Below are positions 36,526-44,802 of a DNA stretch of 64,000 nt, piece by piece. The notes under the pieces are model-generated. The model was not told the DNA's origin and ran no database searches. It saw nothing but the letters and a program-made list of their open reading frames with translations. The translations under genes and the position numbers were made by a program. Positions within the stretch are counted from its first letter, which is position 1. Each line of letters starts with the position of its first letter. This DNA is from Crenobacter luteus. GTDB taxonomy: Bacteria > Pseudomonadota > Gammaproteobacteria > Burkholderiales > Chromobacteriaceae. The DNA is taken from positions 1 to 64,000 of the forward strand of contig NZ_SLXG01000003.1 in the NCBI RefSeq assembly GCF_004345725.1. Reading direction: 5' to 3'.

Positions 36526-37566
36526 TCACCGTCGACAAACGACAGGAGGCAACAGCAGCGCCCGGCCGGGTCGCTGCCATGCCACATGATCGAAAGCCTG
36601 CCTGGCATTAGCGAAGGGAACGGCAATGCCCACCGGCAGCTTCAGCGCGCCTTCACTCAGCAAGCGATGCAGCGCGTCGAGCGCTTCTTCTTCCGGTTTG
36701 AACACGACCCAGCCGTAACGGGCCCCTTTGGCCGTGGCCAACGTTCTGGCGCGCTGAAAGTCACGCCGGGTTCGCCAGGCGCCGCCAATCCAGCCGTGCT
36801 TGTCAAAATTCGGCAGCAAGGGGTGAACCGTGGTCGCCATGCCCAGTGCCCCCGGCTTGAGTGCCGCGATCAGCGTTTCCTCGTCCTGCCAGGCGCCAAA
36901 ATTCAGCGCCGCGTCGTAGCACTGCGGCAAGCCGGATAAAGGTTGGCGCTTGCGATCCCAAACCCCGGTCGCACCGAGGCTTTTGCAAACCTCGACATTC
37001 TGCGTAGCACAGATCGCGGTCACGATTGCCCCCCAGCGTCGCAGTAGCTGGATGGCCAGTCGGCCGAGCCCGCCGGAGGCGCCGTGTACCAGTACTTCGC
37101 ACCCCCTGGCGTTGGCCTCGCTGATGCCAGCCTTGCACAGCGATTGCCACAGCGTGGTAAAGGTGTATGGAAAAGCCGCCAGAGCGTGGGCGTCGTGACC
37201 CGCGACGAAGGGGCGGAGCCAGCGCGCGTCCACCGCCACATGGGTCGCGTACGCACCATTCTTCCCCGTCGGAACAAGACCGAAGACGCGGTCTCCCGGG
37301 CGCCAGCTTGTGACTGCCGGACCGACGGCCTCGACGACGCCGGCGATATCGTTTCCCAACACCAGCGGGAATCGTCCTGCCCCCCTGAGCGTCAACAAAC
37401 GTTGGCCGTAGCCGCCTGCGCGCTTGACGTCGATAGGATTGACGGCCGCCGCTTCGACGCGCACCACGACCTGCCCCTTGCCAGGTTGCGGCACGGGCAT
37501 GGCCTCGATCCTGAATGCCGGCAACTCCGCGGGAGAGGTGCAGAGAAGACGCTGGCCAACATTCAT
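36526..37566 (-). CDS. MDR-family NAD(P)-dependent oxidoreductase (quinone-oxidoreductase-like)
   Basis: A 346-residue medium-chain dehydrogenase/reductase without the catalytic zinc Cys/His set. It shows the N-terminal GroES-like fold (VEAAAVNPIDVKRAGGYG, GNDIAGVVEAVG, PGDRVFGLV) and the nucleotide-binding VHGASGGLGRLAIQL (an AxxGxxG variant). Such enzymes reduce quinones or enones. The start overlaps the stop of the preceding FAH-family gene by ATGA (37563-37566), so the two are translationally coupled. A role in reducing a ring-cleavage intermediate is inference from position. Confidence 0.85.
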   Translation of the reverse strand: MNVGQRLLCTSPAELPAFRIEAMPVPQPGKGQVVVRVEAAAVNPIDVKRAGGYGQRLLTLRGAGRFPLVLGNDIAGVVEAVGPAVTSWRPGDRVFGLVPTGKNGAYATHVAVDARWLRPFVAGHDAHALAAFPYTFTTLWQSLCKAGISEANARGCEVLVHGASGGLGRLAIQLLRRWGAIVTAICATQNVEVCKSLGATGVWDRKRQPLSGLPQCYDAALNFGAWQDEETLIAALKPGALGMATTVHPLLPNFDKHGWIGGAWRTRRDFQRARTLATAKGARYGWVVFKPEEEALDALHRLLSEGALKLPVGIAVPFANARQAFDHVAWQRPGRALLLPPVVCRR

Positions 37567-38519
37567 TTAGCGACGACCTTCGTGCGTTGCTGACCGAGAT
37601 CCAGCGCGCCGTCGTCGGTACGAATGCTCAGCGTCATGACATCGTTGGGCTGAAGGTAGAGCGGATTCTTCGTCGCTTTCGCGATGAAGGCCTTCCACTT
37701 CGCCGCATCGGACATGAAGTGTTTGAGAATGAACATGACCAGTTTGCCCGGTGCCTTGGCGGCACAACCGGCCGGCGTGCCGGTCGCGATCAGGTCGCCA
37801 GCCTGCATATCGTGCATCGCGGCCAGCTCGGTCAGGGTTTGGGCTGGCTTGAACAGCATCTCGCCACAGTAGGCTCGCTGCCGGACATCGCCATTGACGC
37901 TCAGCGTCATGTTCAACTCGCGCCAGCGCCGCCACTCCTGCGGTTCGAGCAGCAGCAATACCGGGCCGGTCGGGCCGAAGGTGCGGTAGCTCTTGCCCTT
38001 GTAGAACTGGCCCTGTGGCAGTTGTACGTCGCGCGCCGATACGTCGTTGACGATGGTCACGCCCGCCAGTACCTCGTGCAGTCGGTCGTCGCTGACCACC
38101 TCGCCGGGCACCAGATCCCGCGCCAGCACCAGACCCAGCTCGATCTCATAGTCCAGCAGTTTTACGTGAGCTGGGCGCACCACGTCGTCGTAGGGGCCGC
38201 TGATGCAGGAGGGCGCCTTGGTGAAGATGGTGTTGAACGGGAAGTTCTTCGGGTCGAGGCCGGATTCGCGCACGTGGCTCTCGTAATTGACACCCTGGCA
38301 GATGAACTGCTGATTCGCGGTCACCGGCGGCAGCACGCGGACGCTGCCCAGGTCGATCGTCGCTTGGGCGGCAGTCAATTGCCGGGCGGCGTCGCGCCCT
38401 TTGCGGACGACATCGGCGGTCGTCGGGTAGTCGCCCGCCAGCGGGGCGATCTTGTTGCCGAAGACAACGCCCCACTGTGGCGTGCCATTGGAGAGGAAAC
38501 GGATCAGTTGGGTAGCCAT
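37563..38519 (-). CDS. Fumarylacetoacetate hydrolase family enzyme
   Basis: A 318-residue FAH-superfamily protein. The metal-binding ExE motif is in LLDYEIELGLVLARD, and GVTIVNDVSARDVQ and DLIATGTPAGCAAKAPGKL are conserved catalytic and substrate regions. The superfamily hydrolyses C-C bonds in 2,4-diketo acids or isomerises/decarboxylates them, usually after ring cleavage. ATG 38519 follows AAGGAA at good spacing; an in-frame ATG at 38540 does not. It lies 21 bases after the dioxygenase gene. Confidence 0.9.
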   Translation of the reverse strand: MATQLIRFLSNGTPQWGVVFGNKIAPLAGDYPTTADVVRKGRDAARQLTAAQATIDLGSVRVLPPVTANQQFICQGVNYESHVRESGLDPKNFPFNTIFTKAPSCISGPYDDVVRPAHVKLLDYEIELGLVLARDLVPGEVVSDDRLHEVLAGVTIVNDVSARDVQLPQGQFYKGKSYRTFGPTGPVLLLLEPQEWRRWRELNMTLSVNGDVRQRAYCGEMLFKPAQTLTELAAMHDMQAGDLIATGTPAGCAAKAPGKLVMFILKHFMSDAAKWKAFIAKATKNPLYLQPNDVMTLSIRTDDGALDLGQQRTKVVAK

Positions 38520-38540
38520 GGTACTTCCTTGAGCGTTCAA

Positions 38541-39680
38541 TTAGAGCCAGGGGCGGGCCGGGGTATCGAGCGTCTTGCCGATCAGACGCAGCTTGGCCAT
38601 GCTCAGTCGCCCCTGCCAGATGAGTTTCAGGGCGCGCCAGACGAGCCCCAGCGACTTGGCGGGAAAGATTTCGCGGGGGGCATCGTCGCCCCAGGCCCAG
38701 ATGCTGCCCGTCGAAAACGGCACGTAGCGCGTCTCGTAGTCGGCGGTGAACACGTCGCCGTCGGTGTAGTGCTCGAAGTCGAAGCCGTCCGCGTCCTTCC
38801 AGTAGTCGAACAACTGGCTGCCCAGCAGGTGCCGACCGATGCCCCAGAAATGCTTGTGACCGCGTGCATGCATGACCTGTTGGCCCTGACCCAGCGCATC
38901 CAGGTCGATGACCTCCCAAGCGCTGTGCTCGTACCGCGGCTCCAGCGCACTTGCCAACACAAAGGTGTGGTGATCCGCAGGTTGCTCGCCAAGATCGAGT
39001 CTGAAGAAGGTCACAATGGGCGAGCCGTCTTCGAGGTATTGCACGTCGGTCGGGATGATCCCGATGTGACGCATATACCACTCGGCCATGGCTTCGAAGT
39101 TGGCGGTCTGGTAGACGAAATGGCCCAGCCTGCCAACCAGGGCCGGAGCGATGGCCGAACGGACCGTCCTGTTGACGCGCCGGATGTCACCCAGCACGTT
39201 CATGTCCTGCTGCAGTGACGGCCGGGTCGGCAAGGCCGGTACGGAGCCCCAGTCGGTGATCAGCCAAAGGTCGTTGCCATCCGGATCGACGAGTGCGACG
39301 CCGCGGCCACCGCCGGGGATCAGCTCGGGCGCGAGCGGTTTGGCCTGGCTCTCCCGCTCCAGCCGCGCGAAGTCGGTGTCGGCGGGCACCACGAACGCCG
39401 CCCCGGCAAAGCGGGGGCGCTCGGACTTCGTCGCCACCAGGATGGCCGGTGCGGTGCCGGCGCCGCGCATCACCAACTGCTCGGCGCTACGGGATACCGT
39501 CACCAGGCCGAAATCGCTCCAGAAACGCTCGGCTTCGATCAGATCCTTCTTTTCGAAGCGCAGGAAGGCAAGCTGGGTCGCCTTTTGCCACGGCCGTGGC
39601 CGTACCAGTTTCTTGACATGCTGGGGAGCCTGGCTGGAGGGGTACTCGGGTGGCGCCTGCAGTTCGTTGGACTTCTTCAT
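38541..39680 (-). CDS. Type I extradiol dioxygenase (VOC superfamily), long form
   Basis: A 379-residue two-domain vicinal-oxygen-chelate protein. The metal ligands are H187 (GRLGHFVYQT), H252 (YEHSAWEV) and E303 (FDFEHYTDGD), spaced 65 and 51 residues apart, the same as in BphC-type extradiol dioxygenases. The second-sphere residues H237/H238 (DHHTFV), H284 (GIGRH) and Y293 (FDYW) are also present. About 60 residues extend beyond the usual C-terminus. It should cleave a catechol-like ring next to the diol with Fe(II) and O2. ATG 39680 follows GGAAGGA. It is a paralogue of the enzyme at 43649-44563. Confidence 0.85.
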   Translation of the reverse strand: MKKSNELQAPPEYPSSQAPQHVKKLVRPRPWQKATQLAFLRFEKKDLIEAERFWSDFGLVTVSRSAEQLVMRGAGTAPAILVATKSERPRFAGAAFVVPADTDFARLERESQAKPLAPELIPGGGRGVALVDPDGNDLWLITDWGSVPALPTRPSLQQDMNVLGDIRRVNRTVRSAIAPALVGRLGHFVYQTANFEAMAEWYMRHIGIIPTDVQYLEDGSPIVTFFRLDLGEQPADHHTFVLASALEPRYEHSAWEVIDLDALGQGQQVMHARGHKHFWGIGRHLLGSQLFDYWKDADGFDFEHYTDGDVFTADYETRYVPFSTGSIWAWGDDAPREIFPAKSLGLVWRALKLIWQGRLSMAKLRLIGKTLDTPARPWL

Positions 39681-39717
39681 AAACACTGTCCTTCCTTGAA
39701 ACAAATTGGCCCGTGAA

Positions 39718-40554
39718 TCAGGCGATACGAATTTCGCCCAGATACAGGCTTTCCGTGAGTTCGCAGTCGATCCGCGCCCGCCCCAGTGCGTGACGGATTT
39801 CGACGCGATAGGCACCGCTCGCCCTGTCCAGATCGCCAAAACGGAAGTCGCCGAAGTCGTCGCTGTGCGTTGCGGCGATTATCTTCTCCCCCTGGAATAG
39901 CACGACGTCGGCACCGGCAACGCAATCGATGACCCCCGAAACGCTGGCGCTGACGCTGCCGCCGATGAAGCACTTCTCCCAGCGATCCAGATTCCGGTAA
40001 TAGACGCGAGGTTTGGCATTCAGCTTGGGCAGCAGCGTCCGCAGCCCCTCCTTGCCGGCTTTTTCCTGCATGGCCTTATCGTCGAGCTTGACCGCCTCGA
40101 ATACTTCGGTCGGGCAGGACTGCTGACAGCGCGGGCCTTTCCAGCCGGCGTCCAGCAGATGGGCGTCGAAAATCCAGGTCTGCGGCACCTGTTGCTCTTC
40201 ATTCCAGACGATGGCTTTGTAGGGGCAGGAACGGACGATATCCTTGCGCCCCTTCGCCTTGACCGGGTCAATGATGACGATGCCATCGTCGCGTTTGCTG
40301 ATCGCGTCGCCGCCGACCTTCATGCACGGCGCATCGTCGCAGTGGTTGCACATCACCGGCAGGTAGGTCGTCTCGACCATCGGCGCCTCTCCCTGCACTC
40401 GGCGCAGGATGCGGATCGGCGCCTCGCTGGCGAGAGACGCGGGCGCCGCGTAGCCCGGATAGTCGTTGCCGACATGTTCGTCGCGGTCGGCGATCACGCA
40501 GTTGTAGCAGTTCTCGCAACGCCCGACGTTGATGATCAGATTCCACTTAGTCAT
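39718..40554 (-). CDS. Iron-sulfur electron-transfer subunit of a transhydroxylase-like molybdoenzyme
   Basis: A 278-residue protein with a DmsB/NrfC-like ferredoxin part (residues 1-190; cysteines C13, C16, C19, then CNHCDDAPC at 69-77, C110, C143 and C147; nine in all, enough for two cubane clusters) and a C-terminal beta-sandwich (from about residue 195; FIGGSVSASVSGVIDCVAGA, DDFGDFRFGDL) of transthyretin/Cna-B type. This ferredoxin-plus-beta-domain design is known from the small subunit of pyrogallol-phloroglucinol transhydroxylase and its relative resorcinol hydroxylase. The start overlaps the large-subunit stop by 8 bases. The assignment to that subfamily is by architecture. Confidence 0.8.
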   Translation of the reverse strand: MTKWNLIINVGRCENCYNCVIADRDEHVGNDYPGYAAPASLASEAPIRILRRVQGEAPMVETTYLPVMCNHCDDAPCMKVGGDAISKRDDGIVIIDPVKAKGRKDIVRSCPYKAIVWNEEQQVPQTWIFDAHLLDAGWKGPRCQQSCPTEVFEAVKLDDKAMQEKAGKEGLRTLLPKLNAKPRVYYRNLDRWEKCFIGGSVSASVSGVIDCVAGADVVLFQGEKIIAATHSDDFGDFRFGDLDRASGAYRVEIRHALGRARIDCELTESLYLGEIRIA

Positions 40555-43546
40555 GGGCCACTCCTGCTTCGATACGGCTGTGTTTGAAGGCTTCGGCTCC
40601 CTGCCATTTCTCGATCTGGACCAGACACGAGTTCGGGCTCATGCTGCTGGTCCCCTGGGTCTGCGGCCGGTCCGGGGTGAGCATGTTCATGCAGCCACCG
40701 ATTTCGACCACTTCGCCGGCCACCTCCACCAGCTGGAACTCGGCACTGGCTTCAAAGGACTTGACCACCCCCGGCACCACCAGCGCCGACACATCGGCGG
40801 CGCAGATCACCGCACCGCGGTCGTTCCAGACCTTGACCAGATCGCGGTGTGCAATGCCGCGTGCAACCGCATCGGCGGGGCTGATGCGCAGCAGCCAGAA
40901 GTCGTGGCCGGCGATACGGGCGCGATGGTCCTGCACCCGGCTGGTCACGCTGCTCTTGCCGTCGCTGGAGGTATGGAAGCTGTAGCGCGAGTGGGTCGCG
41001 ATCATCTGCAGCGGATACTTGGCGGCCAGTTCGCTTGTGCCCAGACCTTCCCACGAGGGGATGTAACGGTTGAGCGCTGGCCGCTCGGGGTTGTCCCTGG
41101 TATGGCGCTTGAGGATTTCCGGCACGAACTCGATCTTGCCGCTGGGGGTCTGCAGCCCCTTGCCGAACTCGTCGGCGAATTGCGAAGGCAGCGGATGCGG
41201 CTCCGGCACATCCTTGCGGCGGTCTTCTGCGAACCAGCGCATGTCTACCGGCGCGCGCAGCTCCGGCCTTTCCGGTGGCACGACGTAGTAACCCTTGCGG
41301 CAGAATTCGGCCCAGGAGATCCTCTCCGGCAAGTCCGAGGAGTCGAACATCCGCTTGACCCAGTCCAGTTCGCTGCACCCCTCGGTGAACACGCCGCCCA
41401 GCCCCAGCCGTTCCAGAATGGCCGTGAAGATGTCGTAGTCGGAACGCGACTCGCCGAGCGGCTCGATGCACTTGTGCTGCAGCGTCACCAGACGATGGTT
41501 GACCAGGGTATAGCCGTGGTGGGCATAACCGCCCGAATTGCACCATTCGCCGATGTCCCAACGCTCAAGCTGGGTGCAGGCCGGCAGGATGACGTCGGCG
41601 AACTGCGCTTCGCCCTCCATCCAGATCGACTGGTTGACCACGAATTCGATGCTGTCGTGGCGGTAGGCGTCGATCCAGCGACCGGACTTGGTGACGGTGC
41701 TGAACGCCGAACCGCCGTAGCGGTAGATCATGTGGATCGGCGAATAGCCGGGTATCGGATAGGTGAAGGGCGCGAACTGCGCCTCCTGCGACATGCCGTC
41801 CCAGATATAACCGGTGGCATGGCCGTCGATGATGGCGTCGGGCAGTTGCTGCCGCGGAACCAGCTGCTTTACCGGATTCATGGTCAGGATGTGCGGCATG
41901 CGCTGGTAATTGTTCACCGCGTTGCCGGTCCACATCAGGTCGCCGGAAATCCCGCCGTCGGCATAGCCGGGGAAATAGAAGTGATGGTCCACCGGCGTAC
42001 CGATTTGCAGGCAGCCGAAGTTGACGCCGGGTTTGCCCCAGCCCTGCATAGCCATCATCATGATCAGGCAGCGTGCCCACTGCTGGCCGGTGGCGCCGCG
42101 ACCAGCACCGCCGAAGCCGGCGCCGGTCATGCCGGTCGCCAGATAGACCTTTTTGTTACCCCACTTGCGCGCCAGCGCGCGCACGTCCTTGGCCGGCACG
42201 CCGGTTTCGGCCTCCTGCCATTCGGGAGTCTTGGCGATGCCATCGGTCTCGCCCAGCAGGTAGGCTCTCCACTCGTCGAAACCGGTAGTGCGGGCCGCGA
42301 CGTAGTCCTTGTCGTACAGGCCTTCGACGGTCCACACATACATGATGGCGATGGCCAGCGCGGCGTCGGTTTGCGGCCGGATCGGAATCCAGCGTCCGCC
42401 GAGCAACTGTGCGGTCGGGTTGTTATGCGGGTCGATATGCACGAACTCGATGCCGAGTTCCTTGGCCCACAGACGGCGCGTCGTGCCCTCGAAGCCGGCG
42501 TAGGCGCCGTTGGTGCTCTCCGGGTCGCAGGACCAGAAGACGATCATCTCGGCTTCCTTCAAGCAGTCCTCGACCGTGCTATAGCCTGCCGGCACACCGA
42601 TGCGCATCGAATTGCCGAAGTGATGCGTGGCGCCCCAGTACCAGCCCTCCCAGCTGTCAGGGTTGGCCGCAACGCGGGTGAAACCGATCAGGTTGGCGAA
42701 GCGCATCAGCGAACTGAGGTAATAGCCGACATTGCCCCACGAATGATGCGACGACATCGGGAAGGTGATCGAGCCGGGGCCGTGCACGCGCTTCTGGCGC
42801 TTGATTTCCTTGCTGACGATGTCCAGCGCCTCGTCCCAACTGATCGGCACATAGCCCGACTTGCCACGGTTTTGCGGGTTGCGCTCGCCATCGGGGTCGA
42901 AATCGACCCGCCTCATCGGCTGCAGAATGCGCTTGTCGGAATAGACCAGCGACTTCAGCGACAGCGCGTGCGGCGCCACCAAGGCGCGGCGCTGCGGGCG
43001 GAAGGTCTTGCCGCGCGCCTGCAGCTCCCAGCTTGGCGCGTCCTTGTCGTCGAGCTCGAGAGGCGTGACGCGCTGGATGCGACCATTCTTGACGTAGACG
43101 AACAGCGGCCCGCCGTTGGTGCAGGTAGTGTAACGCCGGGTGCCGTCGCGCATCGCGACGCCCATCTCCAGGCCGACGGTCTGGCTGAGATTGAGCGTCT
43201 GCATGAACCAGACGACCAGCTGATCCGGTCCCTTGGCGACGACCTTGAAATTCTTGGCGGCATGGATGATCTCGCCCTGGTCCGGGTTGGGCATCAGGAA
43301 TTTGAGAGCGGTCGGCAGATCCTTGAACAGCATGCTGACATCGGCATCGGTTGCCTTGCCGGCGCGGGCCATTACCTTGCCGCCGCGGATTTCCAGGAAG
43401 CGGCCGATGCTGCCATCCTGCAAGCCGATATAGGCGGTGCAGTTTCTCTGCAGCAGGCGCGTGCGGAACGCCGGGTACTTGCGGGCGGTAAAGCCGAGCA
43501 CCTTGGGCAGGGCGAACAGGATGGTCTTGAGGAGTAGTTTCTTCAT
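40547..43546 (-). CDS. Molybdopterin oxidoreductase, transhydroxylase/resorcinol-hydroxylase-like large subunit with N-terminal SCP2-like domain
   Basis: A 999-residue protein in two parts. Residues about 20-115 form an SCP2 (sterol-carrier)-like domain: a hydrophobic helix (KTILFALPKVLGF), then CTAYIGLQDGSIGRFLEIRG, KATDADVSML and a closing helix. From about residue 130 a bis-MGD molybdopterin domain follows with WDEALDIVSKEIK, FPMSSHHSWGN, HHFGNSMRIG (likely Ser ligand to Mo), FWSCDPESTNG and the C-terminal ATHSRYSFHTSS/MSPNSCLV region. The N-terminal edge has a single cysteine, so no 4Fe-4S site, as in transhydroxylase. No Tat signal is seen, so it should be cytoplasmic. ATG 43546 is chosen; its ribosome site is poor. 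Confidence 0.82.
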   Translation of the reverse strand: MKKLLLKTILFALPKVLGFTARKYPAFRTRLLQRNCTAYIGLQDGSIGRFLEIRGGKVMARAGKATDADVSMLFKDLPTALKFLMPNPDQGEIIHAAKNFKVVAKGPDQLVVWFMQTLNLSQTVGLEMGVAMRDGTRRYTTCTNGGPLFVYVKNGRIQRVTPLELDDKDAPSWELQARGKTFRPQRRALVAPHALSLKSLVYSDKRILQPMRRVDFDPDGERNPQNRGKSGYVPISWDEALDIVSKEIKRQKRVHGPGSITFPMSSHHSWGNVGYYLSSLMRFANLIGFTRVAANPDSWEGWYWGATHHFGNSMRIGVPAGYSTVEDCLKEAEMIVFWSCDPESTNGAYAGFEGTTRRLWAKELGIEFVHIDPHNNPTAQLLGGRWIPIRPQTDAALAIAIMYVWTVEGLYDKDYVAARTTGFDEWRAYLLGETDGIAKTPEWQEAETGVPAKDVRALARKWGNKKVYLATGMTGAGFGGAGRGATGQQWARCLIMMMAMQGWGKPGVNFGCLQIGTPVDHHFYFPGYADGGISGDLMWTGNAVNNYQRMPHILTMNPVKQLVPRQQLPDAIIDGHATGYIWDGMSQEAQFAPFTYPIPGYSPIHMIYRYGGSAFSTVTKSGRWIDAYRHDSIEFVVNQSIWMEGEAQFADVILPACTQLERWDIGEWCNSGGYAHHGYTLVNHRLVTLQHKCIEPLGESRSDYDIFTAILERLGLGGVFTEGCSELDWVKRMFDSSDLPERISWAEFCRKGYYVVPPERPELRAPVDMRWFAEDRRKDVPEPHPLPSQFADEFGKGLQTPSGKIEFVPEILKRHTRDNPERPALNRYIPSWEGLGTSELAAKYPLQMIATHSRYSFHTSSDGKSSVTSRVQDHRARIAGHDFWLLRISPADAVARGIAHRDLVKVWNDRGAVICAADVSALVVPGVVKSFEASAEFQLVEVAGEVVEIGGCMNMLTPDRPQTQGTSSMSPNSCLVQIEKWQGAEAFKHSRIEAGVAHD

Positions 43547-43648
43547 GGGGGGCAATCTTGAATCGGGTCCCGCTGCCGGAGGTTCTGCCCGCTGCGTTTT
43601 GCCGCGGACAGAACTCGTCGGCCATGGGTTAAGGGATGTCCGGAATGG

Positions 43649-44563
43649 TCACAGACCAGGGAAGGGCGGCCCCCACTGCAACAGCGTGTCGCGGCCGAAC
43701 GGGTAACGCAGCGTCGGCGTGTCGGCGTTGACCATGTCGCCATCGGAGTAGTGCTCGACATGGAAACCGGCCGGATCGGTCCAGTAGTCGAAGATCTGGC
43801 TGCCGTGGAAGTGGCGGCCGATACCCCAGCGGTGCTTGTAGCCCTTGTCCTGCATCAGCATGTGGCCGGTGCCGACATCGTCGAAATCGCGGCATTCGAA
43901 GGACGCGTGATCCAGCCCCGGCGCCGCTGCCTGCACGATGGCGAGGGTGTGGTGGTCGGTCCATTCGGCGCCCTTGTCGAGGTGCATGAAGGCCGCCAGC
44001 ACATTCGCCTCGTTACCGTCGTGGATCAGCTCGGAGGGTTTCAGGCCGAGGTTATGCCCGTACCACTCGATCATCTGCTGGGCGGCCGACGAGAACACGG
44101 CCAGATGGCCGAGCCGCTGGATGTGCGACGGTCCATACCCCGGACGCTGGTATCGGCCGAGACGGTTCTTGGCGTGCGCATCGTTCCAGACGATGGGCTC
44201 GCCACCGCAGGGAAGCGGCTCCAAACGCCGGGCACCAAAGCCGAATTCGAGCCGACGTCCTTCCGGATCGGTGGTATGGAAATAGCGGCCGCCACCGGGG
44301 TGCGGGCAATCGGTGATGTCGGCGCCGAAACGGGTGGCCAATTGCAGCAAGGCGTCCTCACTGGCGACCCGGAAGCCCATGCCGACAAAGGCGGCATCGC
44401 CTTGCGTCGTGACATAGGAAAACGGTGCACCGCCATAGGAGCGCAGATAAAGTGCATCATCCTGCTGCACCGCATCCAGCAAACCGTAATCGAGCATGAA
44501 TTGGCGAATGGCAGCCAAGTCGGGATGACGGAAAATGACGTATTCAATATCGTCGATCAGCAT
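43649..44563 (-). CDS. Type I extradiol dioxygenase (BphC-like, VOC superfamily)
   Basis: A 304-residue two-domain protein, the standard BphC size. Ligands H153 (RLGHLAVF), H219 (GLDHASFE) and E270 (HVEHYSDGD) have BphC-like spacing (66 and 51). H205 (DHHTLA), H251 (GIGRHFHG) and Y260 (FDYW) match the acid-base residues. It should cleave a catechol or trihydroxybenzene ring with O2. RBS AAGGAAAG precedes ATG 44563. Strong local identity with the island's second dioxygenase (both contain GIGRH, GSQ-F-DYW and the EHY-DGD motif) shows gene duplication. Confidence 0.87.
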   Translation of the reverse strand: MLIDDIEYVIFRHPDLAAIRQFMLDYGLLDAVQQDDALYLRSYGGAPFSYVTTQGDAAFVGMGFRVASEDALLQLATRFGADITDCPHPGGGRYFHTTDPEGRRLEFGFGARRLEPLPCGGEPIVWNDAHAKNRLGRYQRPGYGPSHIQRLGHLAVFSSAAQQMIEWYGHNLGLKPSELIHDGNEANVLAAFMHLDKGAEWTDHHTLAIVQAAAPGLDHASFECRDFDDVGTGHMLMQDKGYKHRWGIGRHFHGSQIFDYWTDPAGFHVEHYSDGDMVNADTPTLRYPFGRDTLLQWGPPFPGL

Positions 44564-44802
44564 TTAACTTTCCTTCTCGTTCCAACAACCCCCGTGCGCC
44601 AAAGTGCCATCGCGGGTCCAAAGACACGCTGTTAGCCGGCGAGCCCGCTTCAAGCGGATGGAGGCCACGAGCGAAGGCTGGGAATCCATACCGCTCGCGA
44701 TCGGCGAAAACCTGTATCCGCCCCATTTATCCGCACCACGGATGCAGATGCGACGTCCGCTGTCAGGCAAATAGCTTGACGTAGCAGGGGGAAAACCTTC
44801 GC

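Noticed and set aside
40529-43537. 1002-codon plus-strand frame opposite the molybdoenzyme gene
   Set aside because: It is the antisense of a well-conserved molybdopterin gene, and its product has no domain pattern.
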